Source: Coneutiohabitans thermophilus (lineage in GTDB: Bacteria; Zhuqueibacterota; Zhuqueibacteria; Zhuqueibacterales; Zhuqueibacteraceae). From it: a DNA stretch of 64,000 nt. Both the position numbers and the translations under genes were made by a program. Shown here one piece after another: positions 16,764 to 25,337 of this stretch; position 1 is the first letter of the stretch, and the number at the start of each line of letters is the position of its first letter. The DNA is taken from the NCBI GenBank assembly GCA_034505235.1, contig JAPDQY010000008.1, positions 1 to 64,000 of the forward strand. Direction: 5' to 3'. The notes beneath the pieces are model-generated. The model had not been told where the DNA came from. It saw nothing but the letters and a program-made list of their open reading frames with translations, and did no database searches.

Positions 16764-17818
16764 CGGCTCTGCACCGCGTCTTTCACTCGCGCCAAAACCT
16801 CTGCCACGGAAATCTCCAGCATGCAGGCATGCGTGCCCAGGGGGCAGCGCCGGCTGCCATGCGTGCTGCACGGCCGGCAGGCGAGATTCTTCTCGATCAC
16901 GCCGTGGCCCGCGCCGTAGGGTGCGAAACCCAGGCGCGGCACCGTGGGGCCGAAAATCGTCAGCACGCGGCAGCGCGTGGCAACCCCGAGATGCGCGGGC
17001 GCGCTGTCATTGCTGACCAACAGCGTGCAACGATCGAGCAAAGCCGCGGCCTGCCGCAGCGTGAGGCGGCCGGCAAGATTGCGGCAGTGCGCGCCGGCCT
17101 GCGCTTGAATGCCGGCGCACAATTCCGCATCACTCTCGCCGCCAACAAGAAAAACCAAAGCGTGGTGATCCGCGATCAACGCGCGGGCAAGCTGGGCGAA
17201 ACGGTCGGCGGGCCAGCGTTTGGTCGCCCACACCGATCCCGGCGCCAGCGCGTACCAGCGCCGGCCTGTGCCGCAATCGCCGATCATTTCCGCCACCACG
17301 GCAGCATCCGCTTCATCCCATGGCACGCGCGGCGCCAGCGCCTTGGGCAAGACGCCAAACGGCCGCAACAAATCGAGATTGCGCTCGACTTCATGCGTTT
17401 CGCGGTAGGGCACGCGGTGTGTGAACAACCGCGCGCCCGCGCTGCGAACAAACCCGATGCGCAGGGGAATGCGCGCCAGCCAAACCAGCAGCGCGCTGCG
17501 CAGCGAGCGGTGCGGCACGACCGCCACCGCATAGTTTTCACGGCGCAATTCCCGCACCAGTTGCCACAGGGCCGCCGGACCGCGCTGGCTGCCGCGTTTG
17601 TCAAAGATCACCAGCCGTGTGATGCCGGGGTGTCTCTCCAGGGCATTTGCCGCCGCCGGAATCACCATGAAATGAACTTCACAGGGCGCAAACACGTGGT
17701 GCGCGGCCTCCACCAGCGGCGTTGCCAGAATCACGTCGCCCAGGAACGCCGTCTGCACAATCAAAACTTTTCGAACCGGGTTGGGCAACGGGGAAGCCTT
17801 GTCGGGCACGGCGGTCAT
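16760..17818 (-). CDS. Glycosyltransferase family 9 (WaaF-like)
   Basis: This second family 9 transferase of the operon (352 residues) is more like lipopolysaccharide heptosyltransferase II. It has VLIVQTAFLGDVILATPLVEAA at the N-terminus, LAPGSVWATKRWPADRFAQLA, and VSNDSAPAHLGVATRCRVLTIFGPT at the donor site. The C-terminus carries a cysteine-rich stretch (CRPCSTHGSRRCPLGTHAC). The ATG at 17818 forms an ATGA overlap with the lpxL-like gene stop and is preferred to the upstream open frame. It probably adds a core sugar to the lipid A-linked oligosaccharide. Confidence 0.9.
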   Translation of the reverse strand: MTAVPDKASPLPNPVRKVLIVQTAFLGDVILATPLVEAAHHVFAPCEVHFMVIPAAANALERHPGITRLVIFDKRGSQRGPAALWQLVRELRRENYAVAVVPHRSLRSALLVWLARIPLRIGFVRSAGARLFTHRVPYRETHEVERNLDLLRPFGVLPKALAPRVPWDEADAAVVAEMIGDCGTGRRWYALAPGSVWATKRWPADRFAQLARALIADHHALVFLVGGESDAELCAGIQAQAGAHCRNLAGRLTLRQAAALLDRCTLLVSNDSAPAHLGVATRCRVLTIFGPTVPRLGFAPYGAGHGVIEKNLACRPCSTHGSRRCPLGTHACMLEISVAEVLARVKDAVQSR

Positions 17819-18741
17819 GCGCACTCGCGGCCGGTTTGGCCCGCCGCCGGCGGTGCTGTTTTCCAGCGCCGGTGCATCCAAAACCAGTGATCAGGATGGC
17901 GGCGGATGCGCCGCTCCAGCACGGCACTCCAGCGTTCCGTCACCGCGCGGATTTTCTCCTCCTCGGTCCAGGCGGCGGGGAGATCATCGAAGCGCAGGCA
18001 TTCACTTTCAATCACATGATGACCACCGGGCTGGCGCACCGCAACAACGAACAAAATGGGCGCGCCACTGCGCAGCACGAAGGCGGCCGGGCCACGCGCC
18101 GTGGAGGCCGGCCGGCCGAGAAAGTCGACGAAGATGCCGCTTTGACCCGCATCCTGATCGGCGAGCACCGCGACGAACTTTTTCTCGCGCAGGGCCTTGA
18201 GGATGCCCTTCAGCGCGGAGCCGCGCGGAATGCTTGTCATGCCCAGCGACTCGCGCGTGCGGCGAATGAAGCGATCGGCGTAAGGATTGTTTTGCGCCTG
18301 ATAGAGAAAGACCATGGGGAAGCGCTGCGCCAGCATGGCGCCCATGTACTCCCAATTGCCAAAGTGGCCGGTCATGCAAATGGCGCCACGGCCTTCCGCC
18401 AGCGTCTGCTGCCAGAGATGTTCGTCCTCCGCACTGCGAAAACACACGAGTTCTTCCAATTCTTCCGCGCTGAGCTGCGGCAGGCGCAGATATTCCATCA
18501 ACATCATGCCGAAATTTTCATAATTGCGCCGGCCGAGCGCCAGCACCTCCACGCGCGCTTTCTCCGGGAAGGCTTGCTCGAGATTGTGCAACGTCACCCG
18601 GCGCCGAATGCGCAAAATTGAAAAGGTGAAACGGCCCAAGCCCGCGCCCAATGAAAGCACGGCATTCCTGGGCATGCTGGTCGCAAGCAGCACCAGCAGC
18701 CGCAGCCCGAGATATTCCAACAAATGCTTGAGTTTTCGCAT
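17815..18741 (-). CDS. Lipid A biosynthesis acyltransferase (LpxL/HtrB family)
   Basis: This 308-residue inner-membrane enzyme belongs to the late lipid A acyltransferase family. The catalytic HX4E is H126 to E131 in TGHFGNWE, and a second conserved patch is DQDAGQSGIFVDFLG near residue 190. One hydrophobic N-terminal segment (LGLRLLVLLATSM) anchors it. The ATG at 18741 is chosen because the preceding open stretch is not family-like. It opens the envelope operon and is direct support for a lipopolysaccharide-bearing outer membrane. Confidence 0.92.
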   Translation of the reverse strand: MRKLKHLLEYLGLRLLVLLATSMPRNAVLSLGAGLGRFTFSILRIRRRVTLHNLEQAFPEKARVEVLALGRRNYENFGMMLMEYLRLPQLSAEELEELVCFRSAEDEHLWQQTLAEGRGAICMTGHFGNWEYMGAMLAQRFPMVFLYQAQNNPYADRFIRRTRESLGMTSIPRGSALKGILKALREKKFVAVLADQDAGQSGIFVDFLGRPASTARGPAAFVLRSGAPILFVVAVRQPGGHHVIESECLRFDDLPAAWTEEEKIRAVTERWSAVLERRIRRHPDHWFWMHRRWKTAPPAAGQTGRECA

Positions 18742-18909
18742 GCAGGCACAGGGGCATCGAATTGAGCGATGCAACTTAGCCAAAAAATGCCTGATTGTCA
18801 ATTTGAAAGTCAGTATTCCCATCGGGTTGCCGGGCGCTGCCGCCCGACCCGGCGCGCGCCGGCGCTTGCTTAGGAGAAATTTCGCCCAAACCAGCGACCG
18901 CGCGGGCGC

Positions 18910-21900
18910 TCATGCGGCCGTGACCATGATGTTTCCCGTCACCGGCCCGTTTTCCGGCCCCCTCCTTTGCAATTCAAAACCGAGCACGACCATCGAACCA
19001 TGCCGGGCCACGATGCGGGCGTTCTCAACGTTGCGAATGGTGTGGTCGGGATCGAAAAGCTCGAGTTCATATTCCCGGCCGGGCCGGCCTTCAACCGTCA
19101 ATTGCAGGATGCCACATGCCCATTCCTCCCGAAGCAGGCGAAATCCCCTCGACGGCTCATTCACCCGCGGCAGTGACACCGGTGGCATCACGCCGATGCC
19201 ACCATCATGGTGGAAAGCCAGCCTGGCATGTCCGTACAATTCGAACTCCAGCTCCGGAAAGTCCCGGTAGTGGGTGATCTGCATGCCGCCGAATTGCCTG
19301 CTGTCGTTCAGTCGCAGCAACTTCACCTCCGTGCCCAGCGGCAGAATGGCCTGAAAGCGCAGCGTCATTGGCATCGTACTGTCGGTGCGGAAAGAGTAGA
19401 CGGTTTCCTTTCCGCGCCGGTGCATGCGCAGGTGCAAACGGTGGCGGCCGAGCCGGACATTCTTGACCTCGAAAAAATCCCATTGCGGCGGCAGCGCCGG
19501 CCGCAGGGTGACATGGTGGCGCAAGGCGTCACACTCCAACCCGAGCATGCCTTCCAGCACCGGCAGCAACACCATGGCTTCCGACCAGGCTTGATGCGGG
19601 CACACACCGGCCGGCCGATATTGTTCGCCGTGCAATACTTCCGGGACGCAACCCGCCGCCCAGTCGCGATACCGCAGGAGGTTGTTCATGAGATGGACAA
19701 AACCTTGTGTCGGGCGGTACGAGCGGTATTCCGCCAGTGCCAGCCAGCCGGTGAACAACGGCCAAACGCTGCCGGTGTGATAGCCCGCGGGATCGTAAAT
19801 CGGGCTGTCGCAGCTCACCAGACGCACGCCCCAATCTGTGGAAAAACGCAGGCCAGCCAGTTCCTGCAAACAGATTTCCGCACGCTTGCGGGGGATCAGC
19901 CCGAGATAGATGGCCACCGCCGGCATAATCGTTTTTTCATCCACAAATGTGCCGTCGGTGCGTTTGGCAAAATTGTAGAACCGGGTTTGCTTGTTCCAAA
20001 ATCTTACCGGCAGGCGATGGCGCACTGTCTGCCAGTGGCGCGCCCACCGCCGGAGCAGGCGGTCTTGTCCGAGGGCCTTGGCGAGGTTGCCGGCTTCCCA
20101 CAAGGCTGCTGTCCAGCAGGCATTGAGATAGAACTCGGCATGCGCCGGGAACAAGGCACCCCCTTCCACCCAGCCGTGACCGACATGGGTGTTTTCGATG
20201 AAATGGTCGCCATCCCGGTCGGTGGCGAGGCAACAGCCCATGGCACGCTGCACGCGGGGAAACTGCTGCCGGACAAAGTCGCGATCGCCGCTGGCGCGCA
20301 AATAACGCCCCATGAGCATGACGTAGAGGGGCGTGGCATCGGCGGCATCGAAGTGCGCCTGCCCATTCATGGTCAGCTCATGAAAAATTTTGCCGTCAAC
20401 ATCCTGATGGGTGCCGAGCAACTCCAGGGTTTGTTTGACCTTCGTAAAATCGCCGTATGCCAGCGCGGCCAGAGCGGTCCACACGCTGTCGCGACCGAAA
20501 TACCAGGCGTAGCCCGGCCGGCCGCTGATTTCATGCCCGCCTTTCCAGCCGCTGGCCGTGGTGGCAAAGCCGGCCATGAAGCCGGCGCCCACACCGGGCG
20601 TTGCAACGAAGAAACGATCACTGGCGGCCAGCGCCCAGCGCAAGCCTGCATTGAAAGTCTCATCCGGCGTGACCACAAGTGCCGCGTCGCGCAGCAGCCT
20701 TTCAAAATGCCGCGCCTGGCGGCGAAGACTGCGTGCGGGATGCTGCAGCAGGCGGCGATAGGCCTGTCGGGCCTCCCCTTCGCCCTGAGCCGAACCGGCA
20801 AAGACGATGGTCAATTCTTGCGCCCCCGCGGCAAGCACGTAACGCAATCCCATTGCAACCTGCAACAGCGCCGTCGGTTCGCCGTGCAACTGGCCCGCGC
20901 CTTCTGTGATTCTCGCATAGTGGCCGGCAAGCCGGGCTTCCGGCATGCGCGACCCGCCGAACATGACGCAGCGCGTGCTGCTCTCGTCCTGGATAAACAC
21001 CGCCGCCGGGCCCTCCTGCCAGCCAAAGAGCAAATTGCCCGTGGCCTGCTCGGAGTATGGCCACATCAGGCGCAAATCACAAACTGCGGTGAGAAAAATT
21101 TCGACTGTGGTTTGCGCCTCCACCCGATAGTGCAGTGCGGCGGCAGGATCATGCAAGTCGGCAAAAGTGTGCTCAGTGATGACGGCGCCGGGCAGACGAT
21201 ATTCGCGCTGCAGCGTTTCCGGCGTAATCGTGACAACCGGAGTCAGCGTGTCACTCCCCAGCCACCCGCCCTCTCCGATTCGGAAGGCGGTGCGCAAGTG
21301 TTGCAGGCCGCGAAACGGCGGGCACCAGATTTCATCGAGACCGCCGCGCTCATGACCCATGAGCAAAATACGCCGGCCGCCCAGGTCGAAGAAATTGTCA
21401 CTGGCCGGCCGTGCGGCAAAGCCCAGCCCGCTTGCGGCCACACGCCACTGCTCCTGTGTTCGAATCGAATGGCTCCGGGTGCCGGACAAGACTTGCTTGA
21501 CGGTCGCCGGCGGGAGCGGCCAATGGGTGCGCACCGCTTGCGCGGGTGGTTCCAGCAAATAGGCCAGGCAGTTGCGTACAAAAGCTTCGAGATGACGGCG
21601 ATAGAGATTGGCGGCGTGATCGAAAAAGAGAAAGGAACCAATGGTGAGCACGCGGCCGGCACCGGCCTGATATTCGGTGATCAAACGCCAGTGTTCGTCG
21701 AGGCGGATGTAGGCGCGGCCCACCGCAATGACGCTGCCCTGCTGCGGCGCAGCCGGGGCTTCGTAAAAGGCGGCGGCAAAGGCGCTGCCGCGCTGCGGGC
21801 TCCACGTGAACACGCCTCGCTGCAATCCCGCGAAAATCGGATGGTCGCCATAGCCTGCAAAGCCGCGCCGGTCATGGTAGCCCGCGGCCCAGCAATCCTG

Positions 21901-22248
21901 CGGCCACCCGCCTTTGGCGAGGAAATTCGGCCGCTGCGCTTCCAAACCCAAATCGCAAACATAAGGCGCAGCGAGCAGCGTGAGCAGGAGTGCGCCGCCG
22001 GCAGCGAGCCACGCTTGCACTGCCGTTGCCAATCCGGGATCGCACGCAGCGGCCGGCAGCGCCGGCTCTGAATCATAATGCCACCACAGCAAATCGCAGT
22101 TTTGCAGAAGCGCGGGGCGTCGTGTCAAATCAGCCAGGGAGAGTTTGGTGTGTTTGAATCCCGCCTGCCGTGTCAGAAAGTGCCAGCCCGCCTGCTCTTC
22201 GCGCGAGGGATTGGCGGGGTTGGCCAGCAGGTACGCAACGCGCTTCAT
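18910..22248 (-). CDS. Large (alpha/alpha)6-type glycoside hydrolase, three-part protein
   Basis: This 1112-residue protein has no signal peptide. Residues 1-230 look like a class I glutamine-amidotransferase-like fold (RVAYLLANPANPSREEQAGW..., VQAWLAAGGALLLTLLAAPY). Residues of about 240-510 are beta-rich. About 520-900 is an (alpha/alpha)6 barrel of the glucoamylase/debranching type: GRPGYAWYFGRDSVWTALAAL, DGKIFHELTMNGQAHFDAAD and TDWGVRLVSCDSPIYDPAGYHTGSVWPLFTGW. It ends with a small domain (EGRPGREYELELFDPDHTI) shared with the secreted enzyme at 25338-27905. The substrate is unknown; an alpha-glucan-like oligosaccharide is a guess. It is 48 bases downstream of another glycosidase gene. 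Confidence 0.75.
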   Translation of the reverse strand: MKRVAYLLANPANPSREEQAGWHFLTRQAGFKHTKLSLADLTRRPALLQNCDLLWWHYDSEPALPAAACDPGLATAVQAWLAAGGALLLTLLAAPYVCDLGLEAQRPNFLAKGGWPQDCWAAGYHDRRGFAGYGDHPIFAGLQRGVFTWSPQRGSAFAAAFYEAPAAPQQGSVIAVGRAYIRLDEHWRLITEYQAGAGRVLTIGSFLFFDHAANLYRRHLEAFVRNCLAYLLEPPAQAVRTHWPLPPATVKQVLSGTRSHSIRTQEQWRVAASGLGFAARPASDNFFDLGGRRILLMGHERGGLDEIWCPPFRGLQHLRTAFRIGEGGWLGSDTLTPVVTITPETLQREYRLPGAVITEHTFADLHDPAAALHYRVEAQTTVEIFLTAVCDLRLMWPYSEQATGNLLFGWQEGPAAVFIQDESSTRCVMFGGSRMPEARLAGHYARITEGAGQLHGEPTALLQVAMGLRYVLAAGAQELTIVFAGSAQGEGEARQAYRRLLQHPARSLRRQARHFERLLRDAALVVTPDETFNAGLRWALAASDRFFVATPGVGAGFMAGFATTASGWKGGHEISGRPGYAWYFGRDSVWTALAALAYGDFTKVKQTLELLGTHQDVDGKIFHELTMNGQAHFDAADATPLYVMLMGRYLRASGDRDFVRQQFPRVQRAMGCCLATDRDGDHFIENTHVGHGWVEGGALFPAHAEFYLNACWTAALWEAGNLAKALGQDRLLRRWARHWQTVRHRLPVRFWNKQTRFYNFAKRTDGTFVDEKTIMPAVAIYLGLIPRKRAEICLQELAGLRFSTDWGVRLVSCDSPIYDPAGYHTGSVWPLFTGWLALAEYRSYRPTQGFVHLMNNLLRYRDWAAGCVPEVLHGEQYRPAGVCPHQAWSEAMVLLPVLEGMLGLECDALRHHVTLRPALPPQWDFFEVKNVRLGRHRLHLRMHRRGKETVYSFRTDSTMPMTLRFQAILPLGTEVKLLRLNDSRQFGGMQITHYRDFPELEFELYGHARLAFHHDGGIGVMPPVSLPRVNEPSRGFRLLREEWACGILQLTVEGRPGREYELELFDPDHTIRNVENARIVARHGSMVVLGFELQRRGPENGPVTGNIMVTAA

Positions 22249-22296
22249 TGCGACTCCGTTTCCACTTTCACCCTTTGCTCCGTCACGCCGCGGCGA

Positions 22297-24561
22297 TCAC
22301 AGCGCAAGCTCGACCGGCCCGCCGATCTTGCTTTTGCCGTGCCGCCGGCCATCACACCAAACCCGGAAGGTCTCACCTTCACGTTGCACCGTCAGGCGCA
22401 CACCTCTCACCCGCACGTCATCGAGTTTGAACCATTTCAAATCAAACGGCAGGGGGTCGATGCGCACGCCGGCATCATGCGGCCGTATGCCACAAACATA
22501 TTTGATGATGAGATCGTTGACCCACGAGTGCTGGTAATCATCGATGCCGCGGTACAAGGCGGCTTTGCCGGTGTAGGGATGATAGTGCTCGAAGCAATTC
22601 GGCCGGCGGGGGTCGCCTTCGTGAAACATCATTACAATAAACCTGCTGATGAACCCGACGGCGGCCTGCAGCAAACCGGCATCGCCGAAGCGCAGCGCCG
22701 TCTGCGCCAGAGCCTCCGCCAGATGACTGTTGGTCATCGGCCACACCCGGCCATTCCAGGGGCAGTTCATGCGCCTGCCCTTCCATTCCGGCTCGGCGCA
22801 AAAGTTGGAATCATCGACGCTGGCCGCGGGCGCGGGAAAGGGCGTCCAAAACTCCTGTGGATTCAGCAGGTGCCTTTTCAATCCGGAGACATGCTCCGCC
22901 GCCACGACATCGGTGAAATAGGGATAAAAGCAGACCGCGGCTTTTACACCGGTGCGGTTGCCCGAACGCGGATCGACGTCGAAAAACATTTCCTCCGCCG
23001 GATCCCACATTTTCTGCAATATCGCCTGTTTGATGCTGGCTGCGCCGCTCTGCCACTGGCGGGCCTCCTCCGGCCTGCCCAATTTCACCGCCAGCTCCGC
23101 CAACGCCTGTTTGAGTTGATAAAGATAAACCGTGGCATCAACGCCTTTGAGGCGAAACACCCGGCCCCAGGCGTCCCGGTCGGCATCGCGCGCCACCGCG
23201 AGATAACGCGACATGAACTCCTGACCGGTTTCATACTGGTTGCAGACATCATACAAACCGCTGCCTTCGGCATCGCGTGTCTCGTCGAAATAGCGGGCGT
23301 AGCGTTGCAGTCCGGCATAACTGGCGGCGGCGAAATCAGGCGAGGGGTGAACGCGCAGCAGCTCGCACACGGCCTGGCCCCAGTTGGCATGATAAAACAG
23401 ATGCGGGCGTTGCTGGTGCACATCGATATAGCCGGGAAAACTGCCGTCTGCCTGCTGGTTGTCGATGAAAGTGAGCAGGCTGCCGGCAGCCAGGGCGGGA
23501 TCATGGCGCCAGCGATTCTCCCGCATATGGCACATGGCGCTGTAGGAAATCGGCGCGCGGAAATATCCAATGCCTTCACAGACAAAAGGCCGGCGATAGT
23601 TGCCCTCCTGCACCACGATGGTGTTCAACCGCAGACCGTACCAGCGATACCAATAATAGCGGGAAAAATATTCATTCGAACAGGCAAATGACGGAGCCCC
23701 GGCAAAGTGGCGCCGCCAATTCGTGCGGCTTGTCTTCACGACCCTGCCCCTCCCCAGCGTCTCAGAGAGATTGTCACGAGCCTGCTCCCGATCCGGCGCG
23801 GCCGCCAAACCGGCGGTGACACTGGCTTCGCCGCCCGCGGGCAATACCATCTCGACATGCAGCGCGGCATAAAGCAACCCTTCCCGTTCGTCTCCGCCGG
23901 CAAAGTCACGGTTCGGAAGCCGGCCGGCACGAAAGCTCTCATAAAAGGGTGTGAAGCGCCAGTGGGGCTGCAACGCCGAGCGCTCGCTGGGATCGAGGCT
24001 GAAAGATTGCACCGGCTGATTCAATCCCAATGACAGCGCCACCGGCAAAGGCGGCAGGTTGGCGGGTGCGAGAGATTGGAGAAACGAGATGATGCCGTTT
24101 TCCTGACTGACTTGAGAGAGCCGGGGGCCTGGTTGTGCGGGATGATTTTCCTGCACTGTCCACAGGATCACATGCAGGCGCCGCTTCCTGGACGAGCGGT
24201 TGCGCAGTTGCACCTCGCAAACGGCCACATCCTGCGGGAGGATCATTTTGCGCTCGCGCACGGACAGGGAGTCATCACGTTTATGCGACCCCGGCGTGCG
24301 GCTGACGAGATACTTCTGCGTCAGCACGGCGGGCGACCATTGCCGGCGGCAAAAGTGCAGCGCCAGCTCCCTGCCCTCCTCGTCCAGCAACGTCCAGGTG
24401 AACAACGGCTGCAGAGAATAGTTGAAGTATTGCGCCTCATCCCACAGCCCGGGGAAATCGAGAAACAGCGGGAAAGGTGGGGCCCACAGCAGGCGGTTGC
24501 CGCCGCCGAGGTACCACTTGTCAGCGCGGGCGAGAAATTCGAGTGGTTTGACTTGTTTCAT
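22297..24561 (-). CDS. MGH1-like / GH63-type (alpha/alpha)6 glycosidase
   Basis: This 754-residue protein has no signal peptide. The N-terminal 250 residues form a beta-rich domain (GGGNRLLWAPPFPLFLDFPGLWDEA...). The rest is an (alpha/alpha)6 barrel with motifs seen in mannosylglycerate-hydrolase-like and GH63-like enzymes: ADGSFPGYIDV, NCPWNGRVWPMTNSHLAEAL, and HYHPYTGKAALYRGIDDYQHSWVNDLI near the C-terminus. It therefore probably acts in the cytoplasm on an imported sugar. It differs from the two neighbouring glycosidases, which resemble each other. The exact bond cleaved cannot be inferred. Confidence 0.75.
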   Translation of the reverse strand: MKQVKPLEFLARADKWYLGGGNRLLWAPPFPLFLDFPGLWDEAQYFNYSLQPLFTWTLLDEEGRELALHFCRRQWSPAVLTQKYLVSRTPGSHKRDDSLSVRERKMILPQDVAVCEVQLRNRSSRKRRLHVILWTVQENHPAQPGPRLSQVSQENGIISFLQSLAPANLPPLPVALSLGLNQPVQSFSLDPSERSALQPHWRFTPFYESFRAGRLPNRDFAGGDEREGLLYAALHVEMVLPAGGEASVTAGLAAAPDREQARDNLSETLGRGRVVKTSRTNWRRHFAGAPSFACSNEYFSRYYWYRWYGLRLNTIVVQEGNYRRPFVCEGIGYFRAPISYSAMCHMRENRWRHDPALAAGSLLTFIDNQQADGSFPGYIDVHQQRPHLFYHANWGQAVCELLRVHPSPDFAAASYAGLQRYARYFDETRDAEGSGLYDVCNQYETGQEFMSRYLAVARDADRDAWGRVFRLKGVDATVYLYQLKQALAELAVKLGRPEEARQWQSGAASIKQAILQKMWDPAEEMFFDVDPRSGNRTGVKAAVCFYPYFTDVVAAEHVSGLKRHLLNPQEFWTPFPAPAASVDDSNFCAEPEWKGRRMNCPWNGRVWPMTNSHLAEALAQTALRFGDAGLLQAAVGFISRFIVMMFHEGDPRRPNCFEHYHPYTGKAALYRGIDDYQHSWVNDLIIKYVCGIRPHDAGVRIDPLPFDLKWFKLDDVRVRGVRLTVQREGETFRVWCDGRRHGKSKIGGPVELAL

Positions 24562-24601
24562 TGGAACGCAATTTTTCAGTTGAATCGGCCGGAATTTTTG
24601 C

Positions 24602-24630
24602 TTGACTCAAGCCGCATTTTTCACTATTGA
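24602..24630 (+). promoter_or_regulatory. Putative sigma-70-type promoter
   Basis: TTGACT (24602-24607), 17-base spacer, TATTGA (24625-24630), 68 bases before the ATG of the coiled-coil protein at 24699. The -35 matches well, the -10 only partly. Confidence 0.45.
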
Positions 24631-24698
24631 TGCGGTGTGCCATCCCCGGGTTCCGCTGCAGGCACACAGCAAAACCCTATGCCAATGGGGAGAAACGC

Positions 24699-25328
24699 AT
24701 GACAGAACTGGAAAAATTAGAAAAACTTGTCTACCACGGTTTCAAGGAAACCGACCGGCAAATCAAAGAGACTGACCGGCAACTCAAAGAGACTGACCGG
24801 CAACTCAAAGAAACTGACCGGCAACTCAAAGAAACGGGCCGACAGCTCCAGGTGACTGATCAAAAGCTGCAGGATCTCATCAGGCGCTTTGCCGGCCTGA
24901 CCGATTCACTGGGCTTGTTCGCGGAAAGTTCGGTGCGCCCCGCGGTTGCCCGTGTTTTTCGCGAACGCGGTTACCATTTGACCAACATTTCGGCTCGCAG
25001 CGTCGGACGCCTGGATGGCGACGGCATGGAATGGGACGTGCTCGGTTACGGCCCGACCCATGTTTTTGCCGTGGAAGTGAAACTCAAGCTCGAACGCCGC
25101 GATGTGGATGAAACCCTGGAGCGCCTGCCGCGATTTTTCGATTTCTTCCCGCGCTACCGCGGCCTGGTGTTGCATGGGGTGGTCGCGGGCATGAGCATCG
25201 ATGCAGGCGTTGACCGTTACGCCTACAAAAACGGCCTCTTCGTGCTCACGCAATCGGGCGAAAACATCGTACTGTTGAACAGCCCGGACTTCGTTCCCCG
25301 CGCCTACACCGACGCCGCGGCCTCCTGA
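24699..25328 (+). CDS. Coiled-coil protein with PD-(D/E)XK nuclease-like domain
   Basis: This is a 209-residue protein of a type often annotated DUF3782 or hypothetical. Residues 16-57 are a pure heptad repeat (KETDRQL units) predicted to form a coiled coil. The C-terminal half keeps a PD-(D/E)XK-like core: an acidic residue in EWDVLGYG, then E-x-K in FAVEVKLKLE, with a conserved glutamate earlier in FAESSVRP. The fold suggests a nuclease or a degenerate relative; I cannot tell whether it is active. ATG at 24699 has GGGGAGAA about 6 bases upstream. It lies on the plus strand between minus-strand sugar genes and converges on the secreted glycosidase, whose stop is 9 bases away, so it looks inserted. 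Confidence 0.7.
   Translation: MTELEKLEKLVYHGFKETDRQIKETDRQLKETDRQLKETDRQLKETGRQLQVTDQKLQDLIRRFAGLTDSLGLFAESSVRPAVARVFRERGYHLTNISARSVGRLDGDGMEWDVLGYGPTHVFAVEVKLKLERRDVDETLERLPRFFDFFPRYRGLVLHGVVAGMSIDAGVDRYAYKNGLFVLTQSGENIVLLNSPDFVPRAYTDAAAS
24744..24848 (+). repeat. In-frame 21-bp tandem repeat (five units)
   Basis: Five near-identical 21-bp units of the type AAAGAGACTGACCGGCAACTC encode KETDRQL heptads. The middle units are almost identical at DNA level, which suggests recent copy-number change by slippage. Because the unit is seven codons, any change in number keeps the frame and the coiled-coil register. Confidence 0.9.
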
Positions 25329-25337
25329 GGGCGGGCT

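Noticed and set aside
19207..22071. A 954-codon plus-strand frame opposite the large glycosidase.
   Set aside because: It is a GC-rich shadow; the minus-strand protein has clear barrel motifs while this one has none.
24744..24848. Regular 21-bp repeats that could suggest a CRISPR array.
   Set aside because: There are no spacers; the units are contiguous and encode coiled-coil heptads in frame.
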